Shown here: piece by piece, positions 23,675-34,989 of the stretch
Layout: every line of letters begins with the position of its first letter
Position numbering within the stretch: position 1 is the stretch's first letter
Assembly: GCF_020509005.1 (NCBI RefSeq)
Contig: NC_063013.1
Coordinates: 1,488,001 to 1,552,000, forward strand
Reading direction: 5' to 3'
DNA: 64,000 nucleotides
From: Fulvia fulva
Taxonomy: Eukaryota; Ascomycota; Dothideomycetes; Mycosphaerellales; Mycosphaerellaceae
Position numbers and translations under genes: made by a program
Notes under the pieces: generated by a model
Database searches by the model: none
What the model was told of the DNA's origin: nothing
The model's input: the letters and a program-made list of their open reading frames with translations, nothing else

Positions 23675-24394
23675 AACGCGTCGAACGATGGGCGGGAGGC
23701 GAGGTTGAGGAGACTGGTTGCGGCATACTCGGTGAGTGATGAGAGACAAGCTGCGGAGGATATGGAGGACTAGATTATGTGGGTGATCTAGGATAAACAG
23801 CGTCTTCATGAATCATGGTCGGCGTTTTGTGCATCCAATGGATGAATTCATGATGTGGTTCCAACTGTGTGGTATGGTTGGTTGACTTGAGACGGACGCT
23901 AACGGAAGCTGCTCAACGGCTATAATCTAACGGATCTGAGCGCACTGATTATGTCAGGTAGTGTTGAGGTAGTGTGCTGGATAAAGTCGTAGGATGGCGA
24001 TGATATGCCCAACATTTGTCTATGGCATATGTGAAGGTTTGGATGGCATCTTCGATGGCTCGAGAATATGTTTTGCGTACTTTCGTAGGTTTATATCTTC
24101 TGCAACGTCGCGTATCTCATGTTACTAGCTGGAGACAGAAGACTGGTCTGACTATCTATGCACTGTGGACCGTCCACCGTTGGACTGGCAGCCACCACAG
24201 CTACCATAGATGTTGTGAGCAACGACCCGACGATAACAAACAGGTCATCAAGAAACTCTCGAGTACGCAGTATGTTGTGTAAGATGCAAAGCGACACCAT
24301 TTCATCGATCATCATTGTGAATCGAGCTTATCGATAAACCAAAATCAGCGTCATCTCCCACTTCCAAGCTATCTTTCCGGCCCTTCACACCAAT
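23675..24394. other. Intergenic stretch, nothing recognised
   Basis: 720 bp between tandem genes. An AT-richer part near 23800-24100 probably holds the phosphorylase 3' untranslated region. Short open frames on both strands have no recognisable content. Confidence 0.5.
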
Positions 24395-25638
24395 ATGCCT
24401 CCATCAATACCCAAGAAAGCCCAGACCGAGGGCTCAGCCACCTTCGACCCTGACGCCTTCTTCGAAAGCTGGAGCAAAGAAGAAGCCCAACCCTTCCTCT
24501 ACCAGAACGACTTCCGAAAGTTCATCATCAAAGGCTTCGGCCTTGGCCTGCGAGATGACTACCCGTACAAAGCCACCGCAGAAGTGACGCTCCTTCAGGC
24601 GCAGACGTATATCGAGTTTGGCGGCCAGAATGGTCTCCATGCGTGGTACCGTGATGCGGAAGGTCAAGCAGTAAGCCTTAGCCCAACCACAACATGAGAT
24701 CCGGCCTCATCTCCAATACAGAAGTCCTAAGCTCCCTCCCAGAGGCCCTCCCCGACCGCTAGTGATATAGCCGCATACACCGACATCTTCCGTCCCACGA
24801 CGAGTACCACCAAGGCTCTCAAGGCTCTCGAGTCCAATGCGAAAAAGGACTCTGTCCGCATGGATGCAGCGAAACATCTCCTCTCCCTCTACTCTCCACC
24901 CTCCGAGAGCTCGAAGCTGGTCGTGAACAAGTCGAAGACACACATCAACCCCTACCTCGAAGTCTGGGCCTGGTCCAACCAGAATCTGGAATGGGGCGGT
25001 CCAGAGGAGAGGACGAAAGATGTGAAGATCTCCCACGCCGTCCTGCCGATTCTATATCATCACTTTGGATGTGTGTGTCCCTCGTATGAAGCATTATCGT
25101 ACATTCAGCAGGTAGCGAAGGGGCGAAGGGTGCTAGATCTGGGCAGTGGCAATGGATACTGGACGTACGTGTTGAGGAGGGTTGAGAGTAATTCGAAGAA
25201 GGCAGTGAAAGTGTTGCCGATTGATAATGGTCAGAGTGAGTGGAGAACGATGTGGGTGGGAGATACTGTGGAGGTCGACGGGGAGAAGTGGTTGAAGCAG
25301 AATGGAGGCGGGAAGGAGGATGTGTTGCTCTTAGTCTATCCTGTGGTGGGGCAGGAGTTCACAAGTAAGATGTTGAGGGCTTATGGTGAGTCGACATCAC
25401 GATGGTGAAAGGGAGAAGATGTGCTGACAGTGACTTTGAAGCTGGCACCACGATCATTGCGGCTGGAACGCAGAACGTCAATGGTTTCACAGCTTTTGCC
25501 AAAGAGACGATTGCGGATTGGATGGCGAGAGAGATGTCCTCGTGGGAGAAAGTGTTGCAGATTCCATTGCCCAGCTTCGCTGGTAAGGACGAGGCGCTCT
25601 TCATTTTCGAGAAGAGGCCAGATGCTACAGCTTCGTAA
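24395..25638 (+). CDS. Class I SAM-methyltransferase-like protein, fungal, function unknown
   Basis: Predicted 371 aa from exons 24395-24670, 24743-25385 and 25442-25638. The first acceptor (ctccctcccag) and second acceptor (ctttgaag) were chosen because they alone keep the frame open. The core motif GRRVLDLGSGNGYWTYVLRR is a Rossmann SAM-binding glycine loop (motif I). Later pieces, VKVLPIDNGQSEWRTMWVGD, DVLLLVYPVVGQEF and the end AGTTIIAAGTQNVNGFTAF, fit the following strands of a methyltransferase fold. No substrate-specific motif is recognised. The N-terminus (PDAFFESWSKEEAQPFLYQ) is a helical cap seen in fungal hypothetical proteins. Substrate could be protein or small molecule; I cannot choose. 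Confidence 0.75.
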
Positions 25639-26934
25639 TCTTCTCAAGCAATCACGATATTGTAGTCGACCCACCACATCGACTATTGACTCAATTGCCG
25701 CCTTTTCTGCCCTCAGCCCAGCACCCATGCAAGGGCTGGTGACAGAGTACGTTGCCGGCTGAGGTCTCGACTTCACTTCTGAACATGCTGTCCAACGGGC
25801 GCATGACCAAGGGCTCGACGCGCTACAAGCTCAACTGTATCGGTACGGCCTTACTGGTGGGCTACACGCCCGCGCGTTCAAGCAAAGGCCTTTGCTTCAA
25901 TGGTAAGCGAAGCGCTCGGCGGCAACCAACTTTGTCACCTGCCCTCGATGTACCTGCAGCCCAGGTCAAAGTCTGTCTACCACATCTTGTAGCTTCTCCT
26001 CACTCGATATATACCGGGATACCTCTTGGTCTATCACGGCATCTCTCCCAGCTCGACATTACCACCAGCAGCTCTGCGGACGACCATCTCGTCACCTGCG
26101 CCAAGATCGATCGCGAAGGCGACAGTCTCCCGGAGGGTGTGATGTCTCGTCTCTGCAACCACAAGTTTACGCTCAGCTTTACGACGGGCGGAGGCTTCTC
26201 CCTCAAGTGCCTTCCGGAAAGCTGCGATTCTCACTCATGGATGGACAAACAGCAAGCACCAGCGCTTCGCATAGCTCAGAGGCGTAGATGACCATCCGAA
26301 GGTACTGGTATCTCTTAGCTTGGCGTGGATATTGTGGCTGTAATGAAGCGTTCGCGCGCTATTACGATAAATCAGCTTGTCCGAGCTGCCAGACCGCAGT
26401 CTCGTGGCTCATGGAGTGTTGATGACACAGAGACGCGCAAAGCACTTCCCATGAACCTGTTCCCCCCTAATGCCAGACGTCTCTCATCAGTAGGTCAGCT
26501 TGTCGCCAAGAAAGTGAAGCGCCAGCAGAGGGAGTCGTGGATTTGAGCTAAGAAGGAAGACCAAGTTGGGCCACATAATAAATCTTCGAGGTTCTGATAT
26601 GGGCCTCTGGCGGTCGTGGAGTGTCGATGCTGTTGCTGTTGCTCCATTGCCATCGCTCCCACCGACCGACACGGTTCAAAGCAGTCGGCATCTTCTATCT
26701 GCAGGCCAGCGTATGTTGTGACATGCGAAGCGATGCAAACAGGTCAGACAATCTGGGCGAGACATGGGGAAAGATGTGAAAGGGGATGAACCTCGAAGAG
26801 TCTTGATTGTATACATATCTGTACATTTATCGCGAAGCGCGCCGCCGCTCCAGCGCAGCAAGCTCCCTCCACGGCGCCGGTATGCCCACCAGGCCCTGCG
26901 ATCAAAAGCTATAGTAACACAATGCCTGACGCGC
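25639..26934. other. Intergenic stretch, nothing recognised
   Basis: 1.3 kb between convergent genes. A plus-strand open frame of 179 codons (25752-26291) and two minus-strand frames inside it have no recognisable domain and no clear protein-like composition. Confidence 0.45.
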
Positions 26935-28323
26935 TCACGTCAAAATCTCGCCCATGTCCACCATCTGTGGTTTCCAGCGCTTCATGAGATGGCCGCCCTC
27001 TACATCCGAAGGCACCACTATTTCCGTGTCCGGTGGGCTGTACAGATACCATGCTCTTAATGCTGCTGCAGCGGCTCTTATGCGGCCCTCATTCAGTGAA
27101 GCACCCGTGCCTTCGCCTAGCTTGTCGTTGCCGCTAAATACTCCAATTACGAAGACTGGTGTCCGCGAAAGTCGTCCAGTCTCACTGATGAGTCTGGCAA
27201 CAGGCGGCTCAAAGCCCTCTCGTGCGCATAGCCTCGACAGATCTCGTGTGGGGTGTGTAAAGTTGAAGAGCTCGTGCAGCTTCAGGTGCCGGCTCAGGAT
27301 GTGGGCCTTGTGGAATGACTTCGCGGCTTCAGTGCCCGCGTGGAGATATAGCGCGCCTGTGAGTGCCCGTATAAATCTTGCACTGGCGTTTTGAACCGTT
27401 TCTGGCTGTGTTTCCCGTGGAGTCAGGTCTTGTTGCTGTGTTCGCACTTCCGCCGCAGCTCCTTCCCCAGCTTCGGCACTGGGTGCGCCGGGGAATGGAG
27501 CTCGCTCATCAGCGGAAGACAGCTCATCGCGAAGATCGCCAAACTCGTCATCGTGTATGATTCTGCTGCTCATCCCGCGCCTGTAGTGTGGCTCATCGTT
27601 CCGCAACCCAAATCTTATCCTTTTGTTACCCGGCATATCCTTGAGCCTCATCGTCCCGCTCTCATCTAGGGCGTTACCAGCCGGCGTTCTCTTCAGCTGC
27701 AGAAGTCCAGGATCGACTTCAGGCCCCGGCGCCGCCACCACTTCCACACCCCACTCCCCTCGTAACGCAGCCAATGTTGGTGGTCCGACGTAGGCGTACT
27801 GTGCGGCGAACAGAACGGGCATCGGCAGGCGAGGATAGTGGCATATTATGTGCTCGGAAGTGTAATAACTCAGCAGCTCCTGGCCGAGTAGTGCCAAAGG
27901 AGCATTGTTGTAGCCGGGTCGTGCGTCCACTGAAGGGTCTATCAAACACCTCGCCAATGTCTGTAAAGGTAGCTTGGAAGGCAGCTGCAGTCTTGCATGC
28001 AATGCCGATAGCTTCGCCGACTTTACTGCTTCCCGGTGGCGTGGGAAGTTCGGCGGTATGTTTTGCTGTTCAACACCCTCCTCCCCATATGCCAATGCAT
28101 CGTTCTGCTCCACTGCCGCAGCGTTCGATGCATGTCGCCTGCCATCGATATTCCGTTTCTGAGGCTGCAATGACTGTGCTTGCTGATGCTGTTGAGGTAT
28201 GTTCCGCCTCGGTCTCGTCTCATGTGCTGTGGAAAAGGGACATCTCTGGGCGAAGAGGTATAACCGCGGGTTCCTAGGTGGCTGCAATTGGGATGCCCAT
28301 CGATCTAGGCGTAGGCTCTTCAT
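26935..28323 (-). CDS. MRPL3: Mitochondrial large-subunit ribosomal protein mL44 (54S L3)
   Basis: Single exon, 462 aa. mL44 is a structural protein of the mitoribosome large subunit built from an inactive RNase III fold and a double-stranded RNA-binding domain. The N-terminus (MKSLRLDRWASQLQPPRN, then an Arg-rich stretch) fits a mitochondrial presequence. The RNase III-like core includes LQTLARCLIDPSVD, NAPLALLGQELLSYYTSEHI and later FIRALTGALYLHAG, AAKSFHKAHIL. The C-terminal dsRBD-like part runs from LSRLCAREGFEPP through PVFVIGVFSGNDKLGEGTG to AAAAALRAWYLY. A Glu/Ala-rich insertion separates the halves, as is common in fungi. A small-protein gene starts 202 bp away on the other strand. 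Confidence 0.9.
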   Translation of the reverse strand: MKSLRLDRWASQLQPPRNPRLYLFAQRCPFSTAHETRPRRNIPQQHQQAQSLQPQKRNIDGRRHASNAAAVEQNDALAYGEEGVEQQNIPPNFPRHREAVKSAKLSALHARLQLPSKLPLQTLARCLIDPSVDARPGYNNAPLALLGQELLSYYTSEHIICHYPRLPMPVLFAAQYAYVGPPTLAALRGEWGVEVVAAPGPEVDPGLLQLKRTPAGNALDESGTMRLKDMPGNKRIRFGLRNDEPHYRRGMSSRIIHDDEFGDLRDELSSADERAPFPGAPSAEAGEGAAAEVRTQQQDLTPRETQPETVQNASARFIRALTGALYLHAGTEAAKSFHKAHILSRHLKLHELFNFTHPTRDLSRLCAREGFEPPVARLISETGRLSRTPVFVIGVFSGNDKLGEGTGASLNEGRIRAAAAALRAWYLYSPPDTEIVVPSDVEGGHLMKRWKPQMVDMGEILT

Positions 28324-28525
28324 GTGCTATGGCATCCGGCGGTAATGGCTAAGGAAACGAGTGGTGTGCTGTGATGCGCGTGATGCTCCTTGAAACTTTT
28401 ACTTGGAGCTGCACGCGATCATCGAAGTCCAATGTCTTGGCTTGCCGGGAGTCTCTCCGCAACGCCAGCGACCTCACCCAACATCACCTCCACTGCTGGA
28501 CCTCTGTATACATCACAACAACACA

Positions 28526-28985
28526 ATGAGAGTCACACAAATACTACGGGGCGGTGGAGGCAAGGTGCCGTATGTTCAGACTACGATATCGGGGGTCATG
28601 CGACGCGCAATGGCTGACAGATGAACAGCTACCCAAAGCACGTCTGGTCTCCCGCCGGAGGCTGGTACTCACAACCCGCGAACTGGAAAGCGAATACAGC
28701 AGTCATGGGAGGAGTGGTAGCGGGTATCGTTGCATTGGCTTGGGGATACAGCGCGGAGCATGAATTCAGGAATGAGATGCCAAGGGTACGTCTAAGCACG
28801 GAAAGAGAGCAGAGAGAATCCATGGGAGGAAGCACAGAAACGCGCTTACGGAAGGCGTACGGAACACTTTCTGTGACCACTGCTAATAGTACTCGCAGCC
28901 CGATAGATTCTTCCCATCGCGATACTGGAGCAGGCAGATCATCGAGCACGAGCGAGCACAGAAAGCTAAGGAGAGCGAGTCATGA
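28526..28985 (+). CDS. Small single-pass membrane protein, probably mitochondrial
   Basis: Predicted 95 aa assembled from exons 28526-28569, 28629-28785 and 28899-28985, all in phase; no single open frame shows it. It begins MRVTQILRGGGGKVP, continues YPKHVWSPAGGWYSQPANWK, has one membrane helix (TAVMGGVVAGIVALAWGY) and ends with PDRFFPSRYWSRQIIEHERA and a Lys/Glu-rich tail. The size, single helix and aromatic/Arg pattern resemble accessory subunits of respiratory complexes in filamentous fungi, which is inference; I cannot name the family. It is divergent from the mL44 gene, a plausible co-regulated mitochondrial pair. Confidence 0.7.
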
Positions 28986-29353
28986 GGAAGGAGCGAGGAG
29001 TGGCGTTTATTATGGATTCGTAAGGCAAGGGCATTGTATATACCACCAAGCAGCCTTGCAACCCGTCAATGGAGACATTCACGATCATATGCGAGAGTGC
29101 TGAGTAATGGCACGTCCTTCATTGGTGGACAAGGGCAACATGAAAGTGAGGTACATCGCAGGTCACAATATGCCCTCTGCGCACACAAACTCAGGTAAAC
29201 TGGCACAGGGAGCGTTTCATCATGGCCTCACCTGCTCGGCTCCATACATGGTTGGATAGACTGGCAGATTCATCGCTTACAGCATAATCTAGCACATAGT
29301 GTCCACTCCGCTTCCTCCATCGACCACGAACGACATCGGCATCATCAACTACC
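28986..29353. other. Intergenic stretch, nothing recognised
   Basis: 368 bp between two plus-strand genes; no recognisable coding content. Confidence 0.5.
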
Positions 29354-30650
29354 ATGGAGTGGCAACAAGGCGTGCGTGTGATGCTAGAGAAATCAGATGG
29401 CCTTGCCATTGCTACCTCATCACGGGGATTGTTTCGTGAAGGACCAGACCAGCACTTCCGCATTCATGTCCAATTCGAAGACGATTTCGACCTCAAAGGA
29501 GCCAGTGTCGTTAAGGTTGTGCTCGTGATCGGATACGAAACCCAGCTACCGGGATCACTCGAGGACCTCCAGTGTTATGCCATCGACAAAGCACACCTCA
29601 TCGGAGCACATACGTTCGACAGCTTGGTGACCTGGAAAGGGGGCTCTCGGCCCGTGCACACTCCCTTGACTATACCAGTACCGGGTCGGCGTAAGTCACG
29701 TCCACTTCTACATCTGGACACAATGTTGACATCGGATTGCAGCACGTCCCGAGAAAGGACTGTGGCTCGACGATTTCAATACAGAGAAAGGCGGTATTGC
29801 GGTCTTTGTCGTTCGGGGTCATTGCCTCGGAGCTGAACACAATCCCGAACGTCGTCGAAGAGAGAGTACAGATCCTCCAGCACGATGCCGGTAAGTCACA
29901 GCGAAAGGGCGTATAGCGACCTTGACTGCGCTGACTGATTACAGCTTCGAAACAGCTGACCACGGGCGCATCATCCCCTGGGACTGGTTCAAAGCACTCG
30001 ACGAGCCACATGGGGAACCTCTGATATTCGACTTCCGCAACCGATGGGAGGACGAGACGCTCACGCAGCCTGGGAAGCGGCGCGCCGAACGCGAACTACT
30101 GAAGACTTCGCATGAGCTCGCCCGGCATCTTCGGGATAAAACTACCACCGCACCTACTGGCTTCAAGCGATCACGCAGACTAGCCGTCAAGGAGAAGGAG
30201 ACCCTGCAGAGTTCCACGGAGCGCTCACGCCGTAGCCTCTTCCAGGACAACAGAGCCAGCAATATTACCCCTTTTGGCTACTCAGACGAATGTGACCAAG
30301 ACGACGAGGAGATCCTTGAACAGAAACCACCAACACGAGACGTCAAGAAAGAGATCATCGAGATAGCTGACAATGACGACAACATCCAGCCGATCTTTCC
30401 CTCCATCACAGCACCACTCGTGATTGTACCGGCTCCGAGCCCGCAGGTGTCATCGAATCACGCACTAGACGACGACAATGAGATGCTCAAGCTGCGGCTT
30501 GAGAACAGCCGCCTGAAACAAAAGCAGCGCAAGATGAAGCTGAAAAGACAAGATCCAGAAATCGATCTGGATGAGGATGCCGAGCTGGTGGATATGCAGC
30601 TGGAGGAGAATGAGATCAAACAGATGCTGAGGAAGAAGGAGTTGAAGTAG
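29354..30650 (+). CDS. Fungal hypothetical protein with C-terminal charged coiled coil
   Basis: Predicted 396 aa from exons 29354-29690, 29743-29890 and 29945-30650, with phases agreeing at both short introns. The N-terminal two thirds looks globular (FRIHVQFEDDFDLKG, VVKVVLVIGYETQLPGS, PEKGLWLDDFNTEKGGIA, RGHCLGAEHNPERRRRE, ADHGRIIPWDWFKALDEP). The C-terminus is highly charged and likely a coiled coil (MLKLRLENSRLKQKQRKMKL, LEENEIKQMLRKKELK) after an acidic linker with DVKKEIIEI. Basic stretches could be nuclear signals. I do not recognise the family; the exon pattern and conserved-looking core suggest a real gene. Confidence 0.7.
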
Positions 30651-30967
30651 ACAATGAGGAAAGAGGAAGAGCAGAAGGACGATACGATGAATCACAAACA
30701 TAAGGAAGGATCGTCATCCGGCGGAAGTGACCTTGCCATTTAGCAATAGCTTTTGCGAAGCGACAGGCATGCAGTAACTTGGCGCAGTGCGCAAAAGTAG
30801 AACCCATTGGTATGATGGCCGTCTGGGAAAGTTCCAGCGAAGCTCAAACAGCGTCAATGAGACTTCAAGTGTCCTCCGGGTATAGGAAGTTGAGACGAAG
30901 CTGAAGTGCAGTCGAGACTTCCCTTCGAGCAACAACAAAACGCTTGGCATCAGACCCAATACCACAC
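30651..30967. other. Short convergent intergenic region
   Basis: 317 bp between convergent genes; no recognisable content. Confidence 0.5.
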
Positions 30968-31983
30968 CTACCCAGCAATAACACTCGTACAATCAACAAA
31001 CCTCGCCCGGTCCGCCTGCGGTATCCCCAAAAGACTCAACTTCTCCATAGCCACCACAAAATCCGCATTCCACGCCCTCACACTCCTCGCATACCTCTCA
31101 AAGAACGGCCTCGTCGTCCCATCAGCAGCAAGATTCCTATCACTCTCGAAATCAAACACACCCGTCTCATTCTTCGAATCCAGTACTTCGCTGTAGTAAA
31201 CAGTATCCCATACCGTCGGCGTACTATCCTGACTCCCAGCAGCCGGGATCCCATTAATCTGCTGCGCAAACGCCTGACTGACAGAATGCGCCCCGATGAG
31301 AGCGGCGAGATCTTGCGCTGATATTCCCTTGTCGGCGAAGAGACCGATTAGGCTATCGGCATCTGCGCCGGGGCCGAAACCAGGTGGGAGGAGACCTGGT
31401 GGTGCGGCGGCGGAGTTGTCTTTACGGCCTACCCATGTTCTCACAAGAGGACCACCGGCGCATGCGCGGGTTCCTAGGTTTCCTGCGAACTGGACGAGGT
31501 CTGCTGCTGAGATATTGTGGGAGGCGTGGTATTGGGTGTAGACTTCTGTCAAGTTCCCGCGGAAAGCTTGGAGAGGGTCGTTATCGGCTCTTGCAGCTTC
31601 TTCGTCATTCAGGAGGAGGGAGCCGTCTGCACCGCCGGCTGCTGGGGCATAGAAGGGGGTGGATTTAGAGGTCGTTGCTGCGAGGTACGTCAGTCTGCAT
31701 TCATGTAGCATACGGCAAAGCTTGATATTTGATACGTACCAGCATCATGAAACGCAAAGCGAATAGCAAAACTCGCGCCCCTTGAACACCCCGCGAACCT
31801 GGGCCATAGATTCGCTCGGATCTCTCGCCATACTGCAGGGCATCCTCCTCCTCCACCACCACCACCGCCTTCCTGCACGTCGGCTTCACTCTGTCTGGGT
31901 TGCTGAAAATCCCTAGTATCGAACCTATCCGGCAACGCACCTGCAGCCAGAACCTGCAGCGCAATCAATCCGAAACTCAACAT
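30968..31983 (-). CDS. Secreted fungal heme peroxidase (class II-like)
   Basis: Predicted 317 aa from exons 31983-31740 and 31677-30968; the 62-bp intron (GTACGT...CTCGCAG) joins FHDA to ATTSKSTP in phase. The N-terminus MLSFGLIALQVLAAGALP is a signal peptide, so the enzyme is probably extracellular. The distal heme motif is FAIRFAFHDA (Arg, Phe, His), followed by GGADGSLLLNDEE, the calcium-site region of class II peroxidases; the proximal ligand is in LAALIGAHSVSQAF. Such enzymes oxidise phenolics or lignin-related compounds with hydrogen peroxide. A run of ten Gly lies before the first Cys (about residues 43-52). Only few Cys are present. Substrate class (Mn, lignin, generic) is not resolved. 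Confidence 0.88.
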
Positions 31984-33621
31984 GCTGTTCCGACAGGACG
32001 AGAGATATGCCGGTTCCAAGAAGTGACAGTGGATCGACGACGGGTAGTCTGCGTAGCCTGCGTTTGACAGAGGAGACCCGATGCTTCTTATCTCGGTGTG
32101 AAACGTAAGCGGCAGGAGGAAGGACTCCTTGCCCTGGGTTGAGGCATAACTTATATCTCCGCTTCTACACACTGTCAGCGATATCCGCACGCTCCGTTCT
32201 CCTCACTCAAAAGCACTCAGTAGTGTCAGGCGAGACGTGCAGAGAGGGCCACAGTCAATATTGCATCCTGCTGTATTTAGGTTGTACCTCAAGCGAGGTA
32301 GTGGTCGGTGAGGCGTCCTGCGTGTGTTCGACCTATAGCATCAGTGGTCTTTGTCAACAAAACTGCTCAGAGGATCGACAGAGAGCAGGGATGTGTGCAT
32401 TGCTGCGTTCTGCATGTGCGCCGTACATGCACGGTAAGATCAGCTCCATGGGTCGTTGGAGTGGCGGTGCGCATGCTCGTGCAGGTGCTGTCGGTGTGAC
32501 ACTTCTTCCGCTGGAACGTTATTCTTGCCGTGCAGTGCATCTCATGAGTATCGTCGTGGCAGTCGATGCCACAGCATCAGGTCTGGCACTGGTCGACGCG
32601 ACTCAGGCGAGTCCGATGCCACGACGCATTAGCCACGTGAGGCCTGAACACCACGACTTGGCCGAGTGCTGGGGCCTAAGGGATCAAGTGCTGGAAAGCT
32701 GCTTGTCTTCGGACAGAAGTGGGCCACACTTCCACAACTCAGCCAGAACTGGCAACAGCGCTATGCTCATAGGTGGTCAGCAGAGTCATGGCATCGTTCA
32801 ATTGGCGGTAAAAAGTCCGAAGCTGCATGCAGGGTCGTGCGCGTTGCATACATTTACACAACTTGATTGATTCTTGCAAAGCCAGCACACTTGAGGTTTG
32901 TTCTTGGCTACGTCGCCGACCTCGCCCGTATGAGCATATTGGCGACTCAGATGTGATTGCGCGGTGACTGATGGGCCAGAAGGGTGAGCTGAGATTGCTT
33001 GGCGGCTTACCAAAGGAAGGGAATACGAGCTCGTCAAGGCTGTTGTGGAACATTGGATTACTTGTTGGTGGCGAGCGGAGGCATACAGTCCGACTGCTTG
33101 GTCAGAGAGCAGACATTGTACGGCCGGTGAAGTTCGAGGTTTCAGCACGCCACTGTCGATGGCTGGACATCAGGCATGTGAAGCTGTGAGAAAGACGCGC
33201 TGCAGCGACCAGCACCAGAGATGTTGTTCCTGAAGTGCAGAGCAGCTGAAGTAGTGAATGAGCATTGGGGGTCGGTGTTGAAAAACCAACCACAACAGCA
33301 AGCAAGCACTAAAGCAACGATCATCAGTAAAGCAAAGCTATTCATCAAGCGTTCGTAACGATCCTGTCGGGCATAAACAAGTTGTACACTGCAGCATGGG
33401 TATCCTTCCAATAATCAATAGCCTTCAGCACTTATGCTTTCTGTTCAATAACCACACTACGACACCAATGACTCGATCCTGTGAGTGGAAATGCATTAGC
33501 TGAGATCAAGAGCAGTCAGTCGAGATCTCGGCAGGTCCGGCTGAGTGTGCAGAGCGTAGGGCGCTTGGGGATAACATACATGATCCAGGTCCCCTGTCGT
33601 TTGCGTTTAGCCGCTACGCCT
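31984..33621. other. Long intergenic stretch, no supported gene
   Basis: 1.6 kb upstream of the peroxidase. A plus-strand open frame of 243 codons (32139-32870) is unusually long for chance, but it is Cys/Ser/His-mixed, lacks any domain I know, and is overlapped by minus-strand frames. I leave it unannotated. Confidence 0.4.
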
Positions 33622-34989
33622 TCAGGCAGCTGGCACATGTTTCTTCTGCGCTGCTTCGTATAGAGCTGCGAGCGCTCCAATGGCACTGCCGATGAGAGTC
33701 GCAGTATGACCACCATACAACGCCAGCTCGACACGCTCCGCCGCGATGGGGTCGATCCAGCCTCCAAAAGTGACGCCTTGGTTATAGACGAGCCAGGTGG
33801 CAAGCGCTTTCACAACGTGAAAAGTCAATGGATCAGCAGCATATCTCGCCACTGGCACAATGCGCGATCCACGCTTGACATCCCGGATGGTCAAGTTGTA
33901 GAAGTATGCAAATAGTGACGGCACAAAGATCGATGTGCTGGCCCAGAGCAAAGTAGCAGACCAGTAGTATCCAGTCAGCAAGATGAAGAGGTCTGGTGCG
34001 AAGACCGCAAAGCTATTGAGCAGACATATCAGCGCTGATTGTGCTGCTGCCTCCGCTGCGGTGAGCTTACCTCGACGTGAAAGGTGTTGACGGAATTTCC
34101 ATCACGTATTGCCATGGCATCAGGTTCCTTTGAAGCGCGAAAGCCTCAATCAGCAGGAATGTCATCTGGATGGCGGTCACAGAAGACAAAGTATCTCGCA
34201 CGTTCTGGACGTAATCGTTGACGCCCAGCATGGCATACAAGTCTTCAACCTTCTGTACGAAAGCCCTCGATTCGTACTCGACCACATCGGCGACGTCAGC
34301 GGGCGAAGGTGGACCTGGCAGTTCAGATCGGCGACGTTGCCTGCCAACGGGTCGCGCTGCAGGCGTGCGGGCGGTTAGCTGTCCAGATGGCGATAGTGCT
34401 GACGAGACAGTGTTAACGGCGCGACGTGCCGAGGAGGTTGCAGTCGCGACTGCTGCCGCGACAGGTGAGGACATAGGGCCATCGTCTCTGTAGAGATTTT
34501 AGAAGTGCTTGAAGGGCCACGTGCAATGGCGTCGGCTTACTCTGGCTCTTGCTTGATTTGTGTCGCCCGTCGACCTGCATTGACAGAGAAACGTTAGCTG
34601 AAGTTGCAAAGCACAGTACATCGTCGTAGCAGCAATCGTATTGTCGAAGCGTAAATTGAGCACTGCTGGCGCGATCATGACACTGCTCGATGCTCGTCCA
34701 CGGAATGCGCACCTCTTGCTTTCACGACGCTTTTGATCTCGTTGTCCTCGGCAGGAACGTAGATGCTATCGCGTGGTGGTCGTCCTCTTGCAGGCGTTTG
34801 AGCGCGTTTTCCATAGTAGTCCTCAAACACCGACATGCGCGATAACGTCGTCGCATTCAGATCCAGATATGTCTCGAGGTTTGCAAGAATCTCATCCTTC
34901 AGCAGCGAGTCCTCTTGCGGAAGTCCAGCTTCGACTGACAATTCGAGAAGGGCAGCCTTCTTCTGGCGTTGCAGCCAGGAATGCGCCAT
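33622..34989 (-). CDS. SAP/HeH-like N-terminal domain protein with C-terminal membrane helices
   Basis: Predicted 372 aa from exons 34989-34713, 34574-34541 (34 nt), 34487-34071 and 34012-33622; all phases agree. The N-terminus, with LLELSVEAGLPQEDSLLKDE then ILANLETYL, looks like a SAP or helix-extension-helix fold that often binds DNA. A Ser/Ala/Pro-rich middle (SSARRAVNTVSSALSPSG) leads to a C-terminal half with several hydrophobic helices (FAVFAPDLFILLTGYYW, TLLWASTSIFVPSLFAYFY, ATLIGSAIGALAALYEA). Such an arrangement fits a nuclear-envelope protein that contacts chromatin, which is inference from architecture. No named family is recognised. Confidence 0.75.

Noticed and set aside
25752..26291. 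179-codon plus-strand frame
   Set aside because: No domain, no splice support and poor protein-like composition; kept as intergenic.
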